Assembly (NCBI GenBank): GCA_051870755.1
Contig: JBJECE010000001.1
Coordinates: forward strand, 27,558 to 91,557
Direction of reading: 5' to 3'
DNA from: W0P28-013 sp051870755
GTDB lineage: Bacteria > Bacteroidota > Bacteroidia > Bacteroidales > Paludibacteraceae
Length of the DNA stretch: 64,000 nt
A model generated the notes under the pieces. It did not search any database and had not been told where the DNA came from. It saw only the letters and a list, made by a program, of their open reading frames with translations. How positions within the stretch are numbered: position 1 is the first letter of the stretch; each line of letters begins with the position of its first letter. Shown piece after piece: positions 43,278-51,684 of this stretch. The position numbers and the translations under genes are program-made.

Positions 43278-44033
43278 TTATTGATAAGTAACGACCAGAT
43301 TCCACACCGTCAGCAGTAACGACAACGACGATGTGATGACGCTCAAAAATCCGGAATAGGAATTGACCGCCCAGAAACGTTTCGGGGTTACATCCACATA
43401 GATGATGTCGTTCGGGTAAATGTAGTAGTATTCGGAATCGATTAAACTTTTGGATCGCAAATCGAACGAAACAATTTTGGTGCCTTCGTTGGTTTCGCGC
43501 ACAATTTTCACATGTCCGATGTCGCCGGATTCGTTTATGCCGCCGCACAATGCCAACGCTTGAAAAATGGTCAGTCGCTCTTTGTAGATATTGAAATAAC
43601 CGCGTCCGGCATCGCCTATCACGCAGAACGTGCTGGTGGACAACGCCAATTTCACCTGCACATCGGGAATGTACGGTTTCATTTGGTCGGTCAGAAATTT
43701 TTCGGCCTCTTCCAATGTCATGCCTTCTAACGGAATACGGCTCAAAAACGGTATATCGACAGTGCCATCGTCGTAAATGCGATACACCATATTATTAGTA
43801 GAACCCATTCCGGCTTGTGCGTTACCGAACATGGCTACCGATGTTTGGTCGGCCGAAATGATGCGCAACGTCAATTCGTCGTTTTTGCGCAGACGATATT
43901 CCTGATAAACTCCGCGATCGTACTCCGGCAGGCTGTTGCGTTCCTGCAACAACCCGACTACCCGACGGGTATAGCACGAGGTTGCCAACAAGAGCACGCA
44001 GGCATAACATACTATGTTGATCAATTTTCGCAT
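43278..44033 (-). CDS. Wza-like polysaccharide export lipoprotein (second)
   Basis: A 251-residue protein with signal and lipobox-like LLATSC near the N-terminus, a Poly_export domain (YRLRKNDELTLRIIS), an SLBB-like domain (FCVIGDAGRGYFNIYKE) and a C-terminal helix (SLLLTVWNLVVTY). It would form the outer-membrane export channel. The start overlaps the stop of the preceding Wza-like gene by 1 nt. Confidence 0.88.
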   Translation of the reverse strand: MRKLINIVCYACVLLLATSCYTRRVVGLLQERNSLPEYDRGVYQEYRLRKNDELTLRIISADQTSVAMFGNAQAGMGSTNNMVYRIYDDGTVDIPFLSRIPLEGMTLEEAEKFLTDQMKPYIPDVQVKLALSTSTFCVIGDAGRGYFNIYKERLTIFQALALCGGINESGDIGHVKIVRETNEGTKIVSFDLRSKSLIDSEYYYIYPNDIIYVDVTPKRFWAVNSYSGFLSVITSSLSLLLTVWNLVVTYQ

Positions 44034-44839
44034 TATTGTGCAGCCGCAGAAGTTATCATTGTTACAATACCATATATAAATACGCCAAACGAGATGGTGG
44101 ACATGGTGAGCGATAAAATTCCCGTAAAGTGCTGAACACCAAAGAATTTTGCGTTATCAAACGGCACATAAATCACGTCGTTGGGCTGAATGTAATAAAA
44201 TTCGGAGTTGATGATGGACTGTGAGCGCAGATCGAAGGTGCGCACCACCGTGCCGGTTTCAGTTTGCCGGATAATTTGAATTTCGTTGCGTTTGGCGTAA
44301 TGCGACATATCGCCACACATGGCCAATGCTTGGAAAATATTCAGTTTTTCTTTGGGAATAGCAAAGCGTCCCGACCCCGATTCACCTAAAATAGAAAACG
44401 AGCGATTAGAGAGTTTTACATCGACCGAGAATGTCGAAACCGACTCGCGCAACGCATCTTCGAGTGCGAATTTGACTTCGCGTGTTGTCTTGCCAAGTGC
44501 TTGAATTTTACCTACATACGGGTAGTTGATGCAGCCATCTTCGCCAATCAGATACATGTACAAACGCGCTGTTGCTACGTCGGCATTGTCGATGCGCGCA
44601 TTGTTTTGCGATAGATAGCCATTGTAGGTAGCCACTTCATCGGGATTGGGCGAATAGATTTGAATGTAGAGATAGTCGCCTTTTTGCAGTTTGTAGTCTT
44701 GATACTCGATGGTGTCGGCATATTCGGGTATGCCATGTCCGGCGGGCTGCAAATAGTTGAGTTTGCGCGTAGACATGCACGAGGCGCATAAGCACAACAC
44801 GGGCAGCAGATAAAACCAATATTTACGTTTATCAAGCAT
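44033..44839 (-). CDS. Wza-like polysaccharide export lipoprotein (first)
   Basis: A 268-residue paralogue of the next gene. The signal peptide WFYLLPVLCLCASC ends in a lipobox; Poly_export (YKLQKGDYLYIQIYS) and SLBB-like (FSILGESGSGRFAIPKEKL) domains follow, then a C-terminal hydrophobic helix. The start MLDKRKYWF was chosen because the upstream frame covers the promoter. Two Wza paralogues in tandem suggest a hetero-oligomeric channel or separate roles. Confidence 0.88.
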   Translation of the reverse strand: MLDKRKYWFYLLPVLCLCASCMSTRKLNYLQPAGHGIPEYADTIEYQDYKLQKGDYLYIQIYSPNPDEVATYNGYLSQNNARIDNADVATARLYMYLIGEDGCINYPYVGKIQALGKTTREVKFALEDALRESVSTFSVDVKLSNRSFSILGESGSGRFAIPKEKLNIFQALAMCGDMSHYAKRNEIQIIRQTETGTVVRTFDLRSQSIINSEFYYIQPNDVIYVPFDNAKFFGVQHFTGILSLTMSTISFGVFIYGIVTMITSAAAQ

Positions 44840-44866
44840 CGAGAGCAATTTTTCCCAATTAACTTG

Positions 44867-44874
44867 CAAAGATA
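44867..44874 (-). promoter_or_regulatory. -7 box of the wza-wza-wzc operon
   Basis: Minus strand reads TATCTTTG, 28 nt upstream of the first Wza-like gene and just downstream of a terminator for the amylomaltase gene. The -33 match is poor. Confidence 0.55.
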
Positions 44875-44906
44875 CGCATTTATTTTGACTTCTCGAGTGA
44901 TTCGAC

Positions 44907-44938
44907 AAAAAAATCTCACAATTTTGTGAGATTTTTTT
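44907..44938. terminator. Bidirectional intrinsic terminator
   Basis: A near-perfect palindrome: seven A, then ATCTCACAA, and the exact reverse complement ending in seven T. On the minus strand it ends the amylomaltase transcript and separates it from the export operon. Confidence 0.85.
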
Positions 44939-44959
44939 GCATTGATGCTTGTGTGTGCC

Positions 44960-47647
44960 TCAACGGCCGGCCTGTTGTACCAAATTGCGCAGGTGGTTGT
45001 TGAAATCGTCGCACTGCAACAAATCTTCCAGATTGATGTGCATGCGATAGCGCCAACTTGCTTTGGTGTTCGATGGCACATTGATGCGCTCGTCGTTGGG
45101 ATTTTCGCGGCGCAATTCGGGCGACATACCCATCAAATCCTGCCATTGGAAAATAGCCCAAATGGCCGGCGAATAAAGGTGTTGCACGATGACGTCGCGG
45201 TTGATCCACCATTCGCAGAAATAGGGTGCTTCGCCCCAATGGCCGAGTTGATGGTTGTAGAAACGTTGCGATACGCCGTGGTCTTCCTCCCACCAACCAC
45301 GAATGGTGCTCATGTCGTGCGTCGATGGCGTTACAACCGATAAATAGGGTGCGTCGGCCGGATGGAAGAATTCGATTTTGTCGGTTTTGGGCGCACGTTG
45401 TATTTCGAGGCTCAAAATGCCAAGTTCGCGCATGACGCTGGTTACGCAGTGTGTCATCATACCGAGGTCTTCGCCGCACACCAGCATGTTGGTGGCGCGT
45501 TTCAGAGCGGGCAGTTTGCGCATGCCCGATTCGTACCAGCGAGCGTCCTGACGGCGGTAGAAATAATCGACGTAGAGTTCGCGGAAAACGTTTTTCTGCT
45601 GTTCGCTCAGGTGATGGAATGTTGATAGCGACTCCATGCCATAGCGCGGATAGTATTGTCGGCCTTGGCTGCCGGGCACTTCGAACAACAGCACATTCGA
45701 GATGAGGTCGAACAAGCCCCACATGACGCGTTCGGAGATTTTTCCTTCGTCGCGCATCTGTTTCACAGCCGCTTGCGAGGCATATTCAGGCTTGATGCGA
45801 TAAGCAAATCCATATTCGATATACAGGCAGTTTTGGCGTACCCAATCGGCTTCTTCGCCAAAGTTGTCCCACAGAATTTGGTCGGTGATGTATGGTTTGG
45901 TGAATCGCTCGTAGTCGAACCACAAACCACGGCTTTCGAACTCATCGACGTAGAGCGGAATCGATGGGTTGAGGTAGCCCATGATGCCTTCGACGTGGCG
46001 TGTCGGGATTTGCCAAATGCGGAAAAAGCCCAAAATGTGGTCGATGCGGAAGGTGTCGAAGTAGCGCGACATTTGTTCGAAGCGTTTTTTCCACCACTCG
46101 AAACCGGTGCGCTCGATGGCTTCCCAATTATATGTTGGCAACTCCCAATTCTGACCTTTGATGGCAAACATGTCGGGCGGCGCGCCGGCGTTCATGTCCA
46201 TGTTGAAGAGTTCGGGATTCGACCAAGTGTCGCAACTGAAACGATTGACGCCAATCGGAATATCGCCTTTGAGCACCACGCCGTTGTCGTGCGCGTAGGC
46301 CACAGCCTCTTTCAGTTGCAGATGCAGTTGATATTGCGTGAACCAATGTACGGCAATCTCGTCGAACCACGGGTGCGATGGTTTGAGCAGTGGCTCGATG
46401 TTGGCTGCGTCGTAGCGCGCAAAGTCGTTCCATTGCGTGTAGTCGCTCGTTTTGAACTTGTCGCGCAGACAGCAATAGACGGCATACGGCTTGAGCCAAT
46501 AGGCGTTGTCGGCAAAGAATTTTTTGAAGTCGGCGTCGGCCAAAAATGCCTTTTTGTGTTGCAGATAAGCGGCTTTGATGTAGGCCAATTTGAAGTTGAG
46601 CACCGGCAAAAACTCGACCAGCGGTTGTGCGTTGAAACGTTGTTGCGAGGCGGCATATTTTTGCTGCAGTTCGTGCGATTCGGGCAATTTGATTTTCTCC
46701 AAATCGATGAACAACGGATTGAGCGCAAAGGCCGAAATGGCGGCATACGGCAAGATGTCGGCATCGGTGTGTGTGCCGATGGTATCGTTGAGCGGCAGCA
46801 CTTGTATCAGTTTCAGACCGACACGTTTTGCCCAATCGACCATCAGTTTCAGATCGGTGAAGTCGCCAACGCCGAAACTGCGTTTAGAGCGCAGACTGAA
46901 TACAGGAATGCTGACGCCGGCGCCATGAAACAGCGCATTGCCAAACCGTGCAAACGTGTCGGCGACCACGACTTGTTCTCTGGCGGCTGCGGCCGGCACT
47001 ATGCGGTCGGGGCCTTCTTCGAAATAGCGGAACGCTTTCGTTTTGAGATCGTACACACCATATTTATAATGCACATCGCCATCGGCTGCATCGATGTCGG
47101 CACACGTTGTCCATTCGGGAGTGCCATTGCATGCCATCGGCAGCGCTTTGTCGGTTTGCCAACCGCCCAATGCGGCGCAGTTGCCTACGATGCACACGGC
47201 TTCGTTTTTGGTCAGTAGCGGCGCTTTGACACTGAAAATGTGCGTTACTTTTTTGGCAGCTTTCACCTTGACGGTCGGGTAGTTGGCTTTGAGCAGCACT
47301 TCGCGGAAGGGCGCGGTCATGAACGTGTTGTCGAGTATCGACGGGCTGTTCCACGCATCGACGCATGTAACGACATCGCACTTGGCGGCATCGAGCGCAA
47401 CGGTGTGTCCGTCGCCCCATTCCCACGTTTCGGTTTGCGTGTTTTCGTCGCGCAAGAAATAGCGATAACGCAACTCTTTTTTGGCCGCAGCCTTGACAGC
47501 CACTTCCAACTCCCACGTTTCGGCCGGCACAAAGTTCAGCGGCACGGCTTTGGCCGCGTCGTCGTTGCCGAGTTCGGGCACATTGCCTACGACAAACAGG
47601 CGTTGTCCCCAATGTGTAAAATACGAAATTCTGAATTTAAGTATCAT
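44960..47647 (-). CDS. malQ: 4-alpha-glucanotransferase (amylomaltase) with N-terminal starch-binding domains
   Basis: An 895-residue protein. Two CBM20-type starch-binding domains come first (RISYFTHWGQRLFVVGNVPE; VCIVGNCAALGGWQTDKAL), then a GH77 catalytic domain with SFGVGDFTDLKLMVDWA, FRIDHILGFFRIWQIP (nucleophile Asp), GEDLGMM (acid/base Glu) and TPSTHDMSTIRGWWEED. It rearranges alpha-1,4-glucans in maltodextrin/glycogen metabolism. It begins 8 nt after the hydrolase gene and is followed by a strong terminator. Confidence 0.95.
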   Translation of the reverse strand: MILKFRISYFTHWGQRLFVVGNVPELGNDDAAKAVPLNFVPAETWELEVAVKAAAKKELRYRYFLRDENTQTETWEWGDGHTVALDAAKCDVVTCVDAWNSPSILDNTFMTAPFREVLLKANYPTVKVKAAKKVTHIFSVKAPLLTKNEAVCIVGNCAALGGWQTDKALPMACNGTPEWTTCADIDAADGDVHYKYGVYDLKTKAFRYFEEGPDRIVPAAAAREQVVVADTFARFGNALFHGAGVSIPVFSLRSKRSFGVGDFTDLKLMVDWAKRVGLKLIQVLPLNDTIGTHTDADILPYAAISAFALNPLFIDLEKIKLPESHELQQKYAASQQRFNAQPLVEFLPVLNFKLAYIKAAYLQHKKAFLADADFKKFFADNAYWLKPYAVYCCLRDKFKTSDYTQWNDFARYDAANIEPLLKPSHPWFDEIAVHWFTQYQLHLQLKEAVAYAHDNGVVLKGDIPIGVNRFSCDTWSNPELFNMDMNAGAPPDMFAIKGQNWELPTYNWEAIERTGFEWWKKRFEQMSRYFDTFRIDHILGFFRIWQIPTRHVEGIMGYLNPSIPLYVDEFESRGLWFDYERFTKPYITDQILWDNFGEEADWVRQNCLYIEYGFAYRIKPEYASQAAVKQMRDEGKISERVMWGLFDLISNVLLFEVPGSQGRQYYPRYGMESLSTFHHLSEQQKNVFRELYVDYFYRRQDARWYESGMRKLPALKRATNMLVCGEDLGMMTHCVTSVMRELGILSLEIQRAPKTDKIEFFHPADAPYLSVVTPSTHDMSTIRGWWEEDHGVSQRFYNHQLGHWGEAPYFCEWWINRDVIVQHLYSPAIWAIFQWQDLMGMSPELRRENPNDERINVPSNTKASWRYRMHINLEDLLQCDDFNNHLRNLVQQAGR

Positions 47648-47655
47648 ACTATCAA

Positions 47656-48420
47656 TTATTTATTTGTTCGTTTCTGTTCAAAAAGCCACTGCAACGCTTC
47701 GGTCGTAAAACCGTCGCGACAGGTAGCATAATGGTCTTTGTCGGGCAGTATGCTGAAGAATACGTTGCCGCCAAAGGCCTTGAGTTTATCGGTGAATTTG
47801 GTGAGTTCGGCCGGCGTAGCCACCTCGTCGTTTGCGCCGACGACACAGCATACCGGCGTTTTGGCTACTACCCAATCGACTACATAGCGCGGATACGACG
47901 CCACCAACATGCCGGCTGCAAAGGAGTCGCTGTAGTCGTTCAGCAACTTCCAAACGCCGGCGCCGCCCGACGATGCGCCGATAATGTATATGCGATTTTT
48001 ATCAATCTGATTTTCAGTGGTATATGATGAAATCCACGTGTGAATCAACGCCTGCATTTCGCGCCCTTCGTCTTCGGGCTCGCTCCAACGGCGTTTTTTG
48101 GGGCATTGTGGCAACAGCACATGCGCAGGCAGGTTGGCGCTATCCAGATAGTGCATGACCGGTGCGACGCCCGCAGCGGTCAGTTGCGACACATTGTCGG
48201 TGCCTTTGGCCGACGAACCATGCAACAACACTACCAATATGGGCGTTTGTTGGTTGTCCGCCGTGCCGGTGTGTGCCACCCGATACGGCAAAGTGATGCG
48301 CCCGACACGCGTTTCGCGCGCATCGAAACGCTCTTGCAATGGGCGATTGACCAGTTGCGCAACCAACGGCAAACAGCCGCACACAACGCCAATCAGTGCA
48401 CAAAATAGACGTTTCATCAT
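47656..48420 (-). CDS. Secreted alpha/beta hydrolase (esterase-like)
   Basis: A 254-residue protein with signal peptide (LFCALIGVVCGCLPLVA). The nucleophile elbow is GASSGGAG, the oxyanion region VVLLHGSSAKG, and the catalytic Asp and His are in GANDEVAT and DKDHYAT. It resembles PHB depolymerase/esterase-like proteins with a periplasmic or extracellular location. The substrate is unknown. It is co-transcribed with malQ, so a glycan-related role is possible. Start ATG 48420; the adjacent ATG at 48417 is equally possible. Confidence 0.82.
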   Translation of the reverse strand: MMKRLFCALIGVVCGCLPLVAQLVNRPLQERFDARETRVGRITLPYRVAHTGTADNQQTPILVVLLHGSSAKGTDNVSQLTAAGVAPVMHYLDSANLPAHVLLPQCPKKRRWSEPEDEGREMQALIHTWISSYTTENQIDKNRIYIIGASSGGAGVWKLLNDYSDSFAAGMLVASYPRYVVDWVVAKTPVCCVVGANDEVATPAELTKFTDKLKAFGGNVFFSILPDKDHYATCRDGFTTEALQWLFEQKRTNK

Positions 48421-48439
48421 GGTATTAAAAATCATTTTC

Positions 48440-48447
48440 CAAAGTTA
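48440..48447 (-). promoter_or_regulatory. -7 box of the hydrolase-malQ pair
   Basis: Minus strand reads TAACTTTG, 20 nt upstream of the start codon. No clear -33 TTG was found. Confidence 0.45.
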
Positions 48448-48561
48448 CAACAAAACTCCGAAATAAAATACTTTTTTGGCAAGAAATTAACATTTTTGTC
48501 TGCAACTGCGTTTTTTTTTGTTTTTTCGTTGCAAAAAGCACGTTTAATCAGCAAAAAATTG

Positions 48562-48569
48562 TATTTTTG
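48562..48569 (+). promoter_or_regulatory. -7 box of prs
   Basis: TATTTTTG, 41 nt upstream of the prs start. The -33 spacing is not ideal. Confidence 0.5.
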
Positions 48570-48610
48570 CAAGTTGAACGGGATACATCCTAAAACCTTA
48601 CAAAAACACT

Positions 48611-49549
48611 ATGCAAAACCTTGCTTTTAAGATTTTTTCGGGACGAAGCAGCCACTATTTGGCCGAAAAAATCTGCCAACATCTCGGCTGCGAACTCGGT
48701 CAACTGAATATACAGAGTTTTGCCGACGGCGAATTTGCCGTTTCGTACGAAGAAACGGTGCGTGGGCGTTATGTCTATTTGGTGCAATCGACTTTTTCGC
48801 CATCGGACAATTTGATGGAGTTGTTGCTGATGATAGATGCCGCCAAACGCGCTTCGGCCGACAAAATTGCGGCCGTCATTCCCTATTTCGGTTGGGCGCG
48901 ACAGGACCGCAAAGATCAGCCGCGCGTTTCCATTGGCGCCAAACTCATTGCCGACCTGTTGAGCAAAGCCGGTGTCGATCGCGTCATCACGATGGACTTG
49001 CATGCTGAGCAGATTCAGGGATTTTTCGACGTGCCGGTCGATCATCTGTACGCATCGACCATTTTCATTCCGTTCATTCAGAGTCTCAACTTGACCAATC
49101 TGGCCATAGCCTCGCCCGACATGGGCGGCTCGAAACGTGCCAATTCGTACGCCAAACACCTTGGCGCCTCGTTGGTAGTGTGCCACAAAACGCGCGAACG
49201 TGCCAACGAAGTGGCGCAAATGCGCATCATCGGCGATGTGCAGGGCAAAGATGTTATCATCATCGACGACTTGGTGGATACGGCCAACACCTTGTGCAAA
49301 GCCTCGGACTTGATGATAGCCAATGGCGCACGCAGCGTGCGTGCCATCGTGTCGCACCCGGTGATGTCGGGCAATGCGTGCGATAACATCATGCAATCGA
49401 AATTGGAGGAGATTATCTTTACCGACTCCATTCCGTTCGATGCCGCCAAATGCCCGAAAGCACGCATTTTGTCGGTGGCCGAACTATTTGCAAACACCAT
49501 CAGCAGCATCAACAACAACGAGTCGATTTCGTCGCACTATGTGCTGTAA
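48611..49549 (+). CDS. prs: Ribose-phosphate pyrophosphokinase
   Basis: A 312-residue class I PRPP synthetase. Signature blocks are LFSGRSS-like IFSGRSSHYLAEKIC, the divalent-metal/ATP motif MDLHAEQIQGFFDVPVDHL, and the PRPP loop VIIIDDLVDTANTLCKA. It makes PRPP for nucleotides, histidine and NAD. It is monocistronic; a candidate ncRNA lies 140 nt downstream. Confidence 0.96.
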   Translation: MQNLAFKIFSGRSSHYLAEKICQHLGCELGQLNIQSFADGEFAVSYEETVRGRYVYLVQSTFSPSDNLMELLLMIDAAKRASADKIAAVIPYFGWARQDRKDQPRVSIGAKLIADLLSKAGVDRVITMDLHAEQIQGFFDVPVDHLYASTIFIPFIQSLNLTNLAIASPDMGGSKRANSYAKHLGASLVVCHKTRERANEVAQMRIIGDVQGKDVIIIDDLVDTANTLCKASDLMIANGARSVRAIVSHPVMSGNACDNIMQSKLEEIIFTDSIPFDAAKCPKARILSVAELFANTISSINNNESISSHYVL

Positions 49550-49677
49550 ATCACTATGTTATGTAGCATGATTCGGGCTGTAGCGATGAACCATTTTATA
49601 TCAAAAAACTAAAAAAATATGCCTATGGAATAGAAACACGCGTAACGTTACGGTGCGCATAAAACATGAAAAAGCGT

Positions 49678-49685
49678 TAGCTTTG
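49678..49685 (+). promoter_or_regulatory. -7 box of the long-hairpin ncRNA
   Basis: TAGCTTTG matches TAnnTTTG and ends 5 nt before the first base of the closing stem of the predicted RNA. No clear TTG at -33. A perfect 12-bp palindrome (CGTAACGTTACG, 49641-49652) lies just upstream and could be an operator. Confidence 0.5.
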
Positions 49686-49690
49686 TTCTC

Positions 49691-49846
49691 ACATTCTATA
49701 AAATTCGCCAAAATTTTTACAATGTCGTTGAGAAGTAAAGAAGACGCTCACGTGAAAACGTGGGCTTTACTTCGTTGATTCAGCGACATAGGTGTTTGGC
49801 GATACCTTTAGAATGTGGATTAAAAAAGTTTAGTCCACTTTTTTTT
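49691..49846 (+). ncRNA. Candidate ncRNA: one long interrupted hairpin (6S RNA-like shape)
   Basis: Nested arms pair in order: ACATTCTA (49691) with TAGAATGT (49809); CGCCAAA (49706) with TTTGGCG (49795); ATGTCGTTG (49722) with CAGCGACAT (49781); GAAGTAAAG (49732) with CTTTACTTC (49765); CTCACGT (49747) with ACGTGGG (49758), capped by a GAAA loop. A terminator follows at once. Size, near-complete pairing and internal loops recall 6S RNA, which traps RNA polymerase, but I cannot confirm the family. No protein frame covers it. Confidence 0.65.
49815..49846 (+). terminator. Intrinsic terminator of the long-hairpin ncRNA
   Basis: GTGGATTAAA (49815-49824) pairs with TTTAGTCCAC (49829-49838, one G-U pair), followed by eight T. 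Its first two bases are shared with the closing stem of the ncRNA, so the two pairings compete slightly. Confidence 0.85.
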
Positions 49847-49934
49847 GTGCGCATTTTATCCAAACGACGGACACGGAGTAAGCCGAAAATCCGATAAAAA
49901 GAGTAGGTACAAATAAAACTAATCACAACCAACA

Positions 49935-50521
49935 ATGAAACACTTGAAAACTTTTGCAGCCTTGTGCTGCGTGGCAGCGGCCTTTGCCGCCTGCGAACCG
50001 CAAAATGGCCCCGACAATGGGCAAAACGGCAACAACGACCAAAACCAAAACGGCAACAATGGTACCGGTGCCAACGGCCATGAATACGTTGATCTTGGCC
50101 TGCCGAGTGGTACCAAATGGGCTACCTGCAACGTAGGTGCCACCAAACCCGAAGAGTACGGTAACTACTACGCGTGGGGCGAAACGACGCCTAAAGATTA
50201 TTACGATTGGAATACTTATAACTGGGCAACTGCTACATACGATGCAGAATATGATTGGTGGGATTTAGAAACCCTCACCAAATACAACACAAGTAGCAGT
50301 TATGGCACCGTGGATAACAAAACCGTGCTTGAACTCGCCGACGATGCTGCTCGTGCCAATTGGGGCGGCGTATGCCTACCGATGGTGAATGGACAGAACT
50401 GTTAGATGAGTGTACCTGGGAGTGGAAAAATGCTTACAAGGGTATAACCGCAGGTTATCTTGTAACGAGTAAAATCAACGGCAACTCTATATTTCTCCCT
50501 GCGGCCGGCAAAAAATTGTAG
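49935..50521 (+). pseudogene. Broken lipoprotein gene with Fibrobacter major paralogous domain
   Basis: The first frame (49935-50405) has a signal with lipobox FAAC, an Asn/Gln/Gly-rich linker, and the domain EYVDLGLPSGTKWATCNVGA. Near 50365-50369 the frame shifts: the expected continuation (RMPTDGEWTELLDE...NSIFLPAAGKKL) is encoded one base out of phase up to the TAG at 50519-50521. The family normally continues well past LPAAG, so the gene is both frameshifted and cut short, exactly at a GTAGGGACG hairpin. A sequencing error could explain the shift but not the truncation. Confidence 0.8.
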
Positions 50522-50545
50522 GGACGTGGCGCGCCGCGTCCCTAC
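50518..50545. repeat. REP-like hairpin at the end of the broken gene
   Basis: GTAGGGACG (50518-50526) pairs with CGTCCCTAC (50537-50545) around the self-complementary core GGCGCGCC. The same stem sequence occurs in the terminator at 21024. It interrupts the pseudogene at its stop codon. Confidence 0.7.
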
Positions 50546-51072
50546 ATTATTGAGATTTTTTTTTGAAAATCGGACGCACCTACCTACGGTAGGCAGAGAG
50601 GGTTTGGGAGGTAGAAACAAACGCAAACTACGAAAACAACTTTGAAACTCTTAAACATTAAACTTTTCAACTTTTTTGCACTATTCCATTTTCCACTTTG
50701 CACTATGTTTAACCCTACCCGGCTGCGCCGTACTCCCCTTAAAAGGGGAGAATACACACTAAAGTAGTTCTGCGCAAAAAAAAATTGCATAGGCTGCGAG
50801 CCGAAAAATCAAGTGAAAACGGCGTAAAATTGATCACTGACGGCGCGAAGCGACGGAACGATTGAGCAATTTAGCCGTTGAACGCTCCGATTTTTCAGAG
50901 TGAGCAGGCTTAGCAAGGGCGTTTCTTTGGTTCGTTTCTTTGCGCTCGTGCAAAGAAATGAACATACTTGGTCAAGCAAAAGAAATGAAAGAACACTCAC
51001 TCGTGCAAAAAAATGAACAGAAAACGACCGAGAATATAAAGGACGCATCCCAAAAATGTCGGCACAAACAGT
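50546..51072. repeat. Gene-free repeat-rich interval
   Basis: Contains a CTACGGTAGGCAG unit (near 50584) followed by GGGAGGTAGAAA and GCAAACTAC, clearly related to the left part of the 542-bp direct repeats. Further on, CTCGTGCAAAGAAATGAAC (50946) and CTCGTGCAAAAAAATGAAC (51000) repeat the motif at 21220. I see no credible gene; short open frames here have no family features. Confidence 0.6.
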
Positions 51073-51603
51073 TTAGCGAAAGAAACTGAAATGGACGTTG
51101 CCGTAGTGGCGGTGTTCCACGAAGTGCGGATGGGTGTCGAACGTGTTGCTTTTGCCGTGTTCGAGAACGAAAACGCCGCCGTCGCGCAGCCTGTTTTTGG
51201 CAAAAATCCGGTCGGGTATCTCGGCTATGTTGGGTAGCTGGTACGGCGGATCGGCAAAAATCAGGTCGTACACTTCGTTATTGACGTCGAGAAAACGGAA
51301 AACATCGCTGCGGTACACGCGCAGGTTGTCGATTTTGAGCGCGGCCGCCGTTTTTTTGATGAATCCGATGTGGAGTTCGCTCATCTCGACACCGCTGACA
51401 TGGGCGCAACCGCGCGATATGCACTCGAAACTGATGCTGCCTGTGCCCGAAAAGAGGTCGAGCGCCGTGCTGCCGTCCAAGTCGAGATAGTTGTTCAGCA
51501 CATTGAACAAACTCTCTTTGGCAAAGTCGGTTGTAGGCCGTGCCGTGATGTTGGTGGGCGGGTTGAAGTGTCGCCCCCTGAATTTTCCGCTGACGATGCG
51601 CAT
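51073..51603 (-). CDS. rsmD: 16S rRNA (guanine966-N2)-methyltransferase
   Basis: A 176-residue Rossmann methyltransferase beginning MRIVSGKFRGRHF, with the SAM site LDLFSGTGSISFECISRG and catalytic FADPPYQLP (DPPY). RsmD methylates G966 of 16S rRNA. It lies 81 nt downstream of an unknown membrane-anchored protein gene on the same strand. Confidence 0.93.
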   Translation of the reverse strand: MRIVSGKFRGRHFNPPTNITARPTTDFAKESLFNVLNNYLDLDGSTALDLFSGTGSISFECISRGCAHVSGVEMSELHIGFIKKTAAALKIDNLRVYRSDVFRFLDVNNEVYDLIFADPPYQLPNIAEIPDRIFAKNRLRDGGVFVLEHGKSNTFDTHPHFVEHRHYGNVHFSFFR

Positions 51604-51684
51604 GTCGGTTGTGGGTGGTTATGCAAGTGTAGCGCGAGCAAATTGCCTGCGCCACACTATATTATATACTGCTTGGCGTGGAAG

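Noticed and set aside
45656..47218. 520-codon open frame opposite malQ
   Set aside because: It is the antisense shadow of the GH77 catalytic domain, with no recognisable domain of its own.
49691..49846. Group II intron or riboswitch for the downstream lipoprotein
   Set aside because: The RNA ends at its own strong terminator 88 nt before the lipoprotein start; there is no intron domain V-like end, and no ligand-type junction was recognised.
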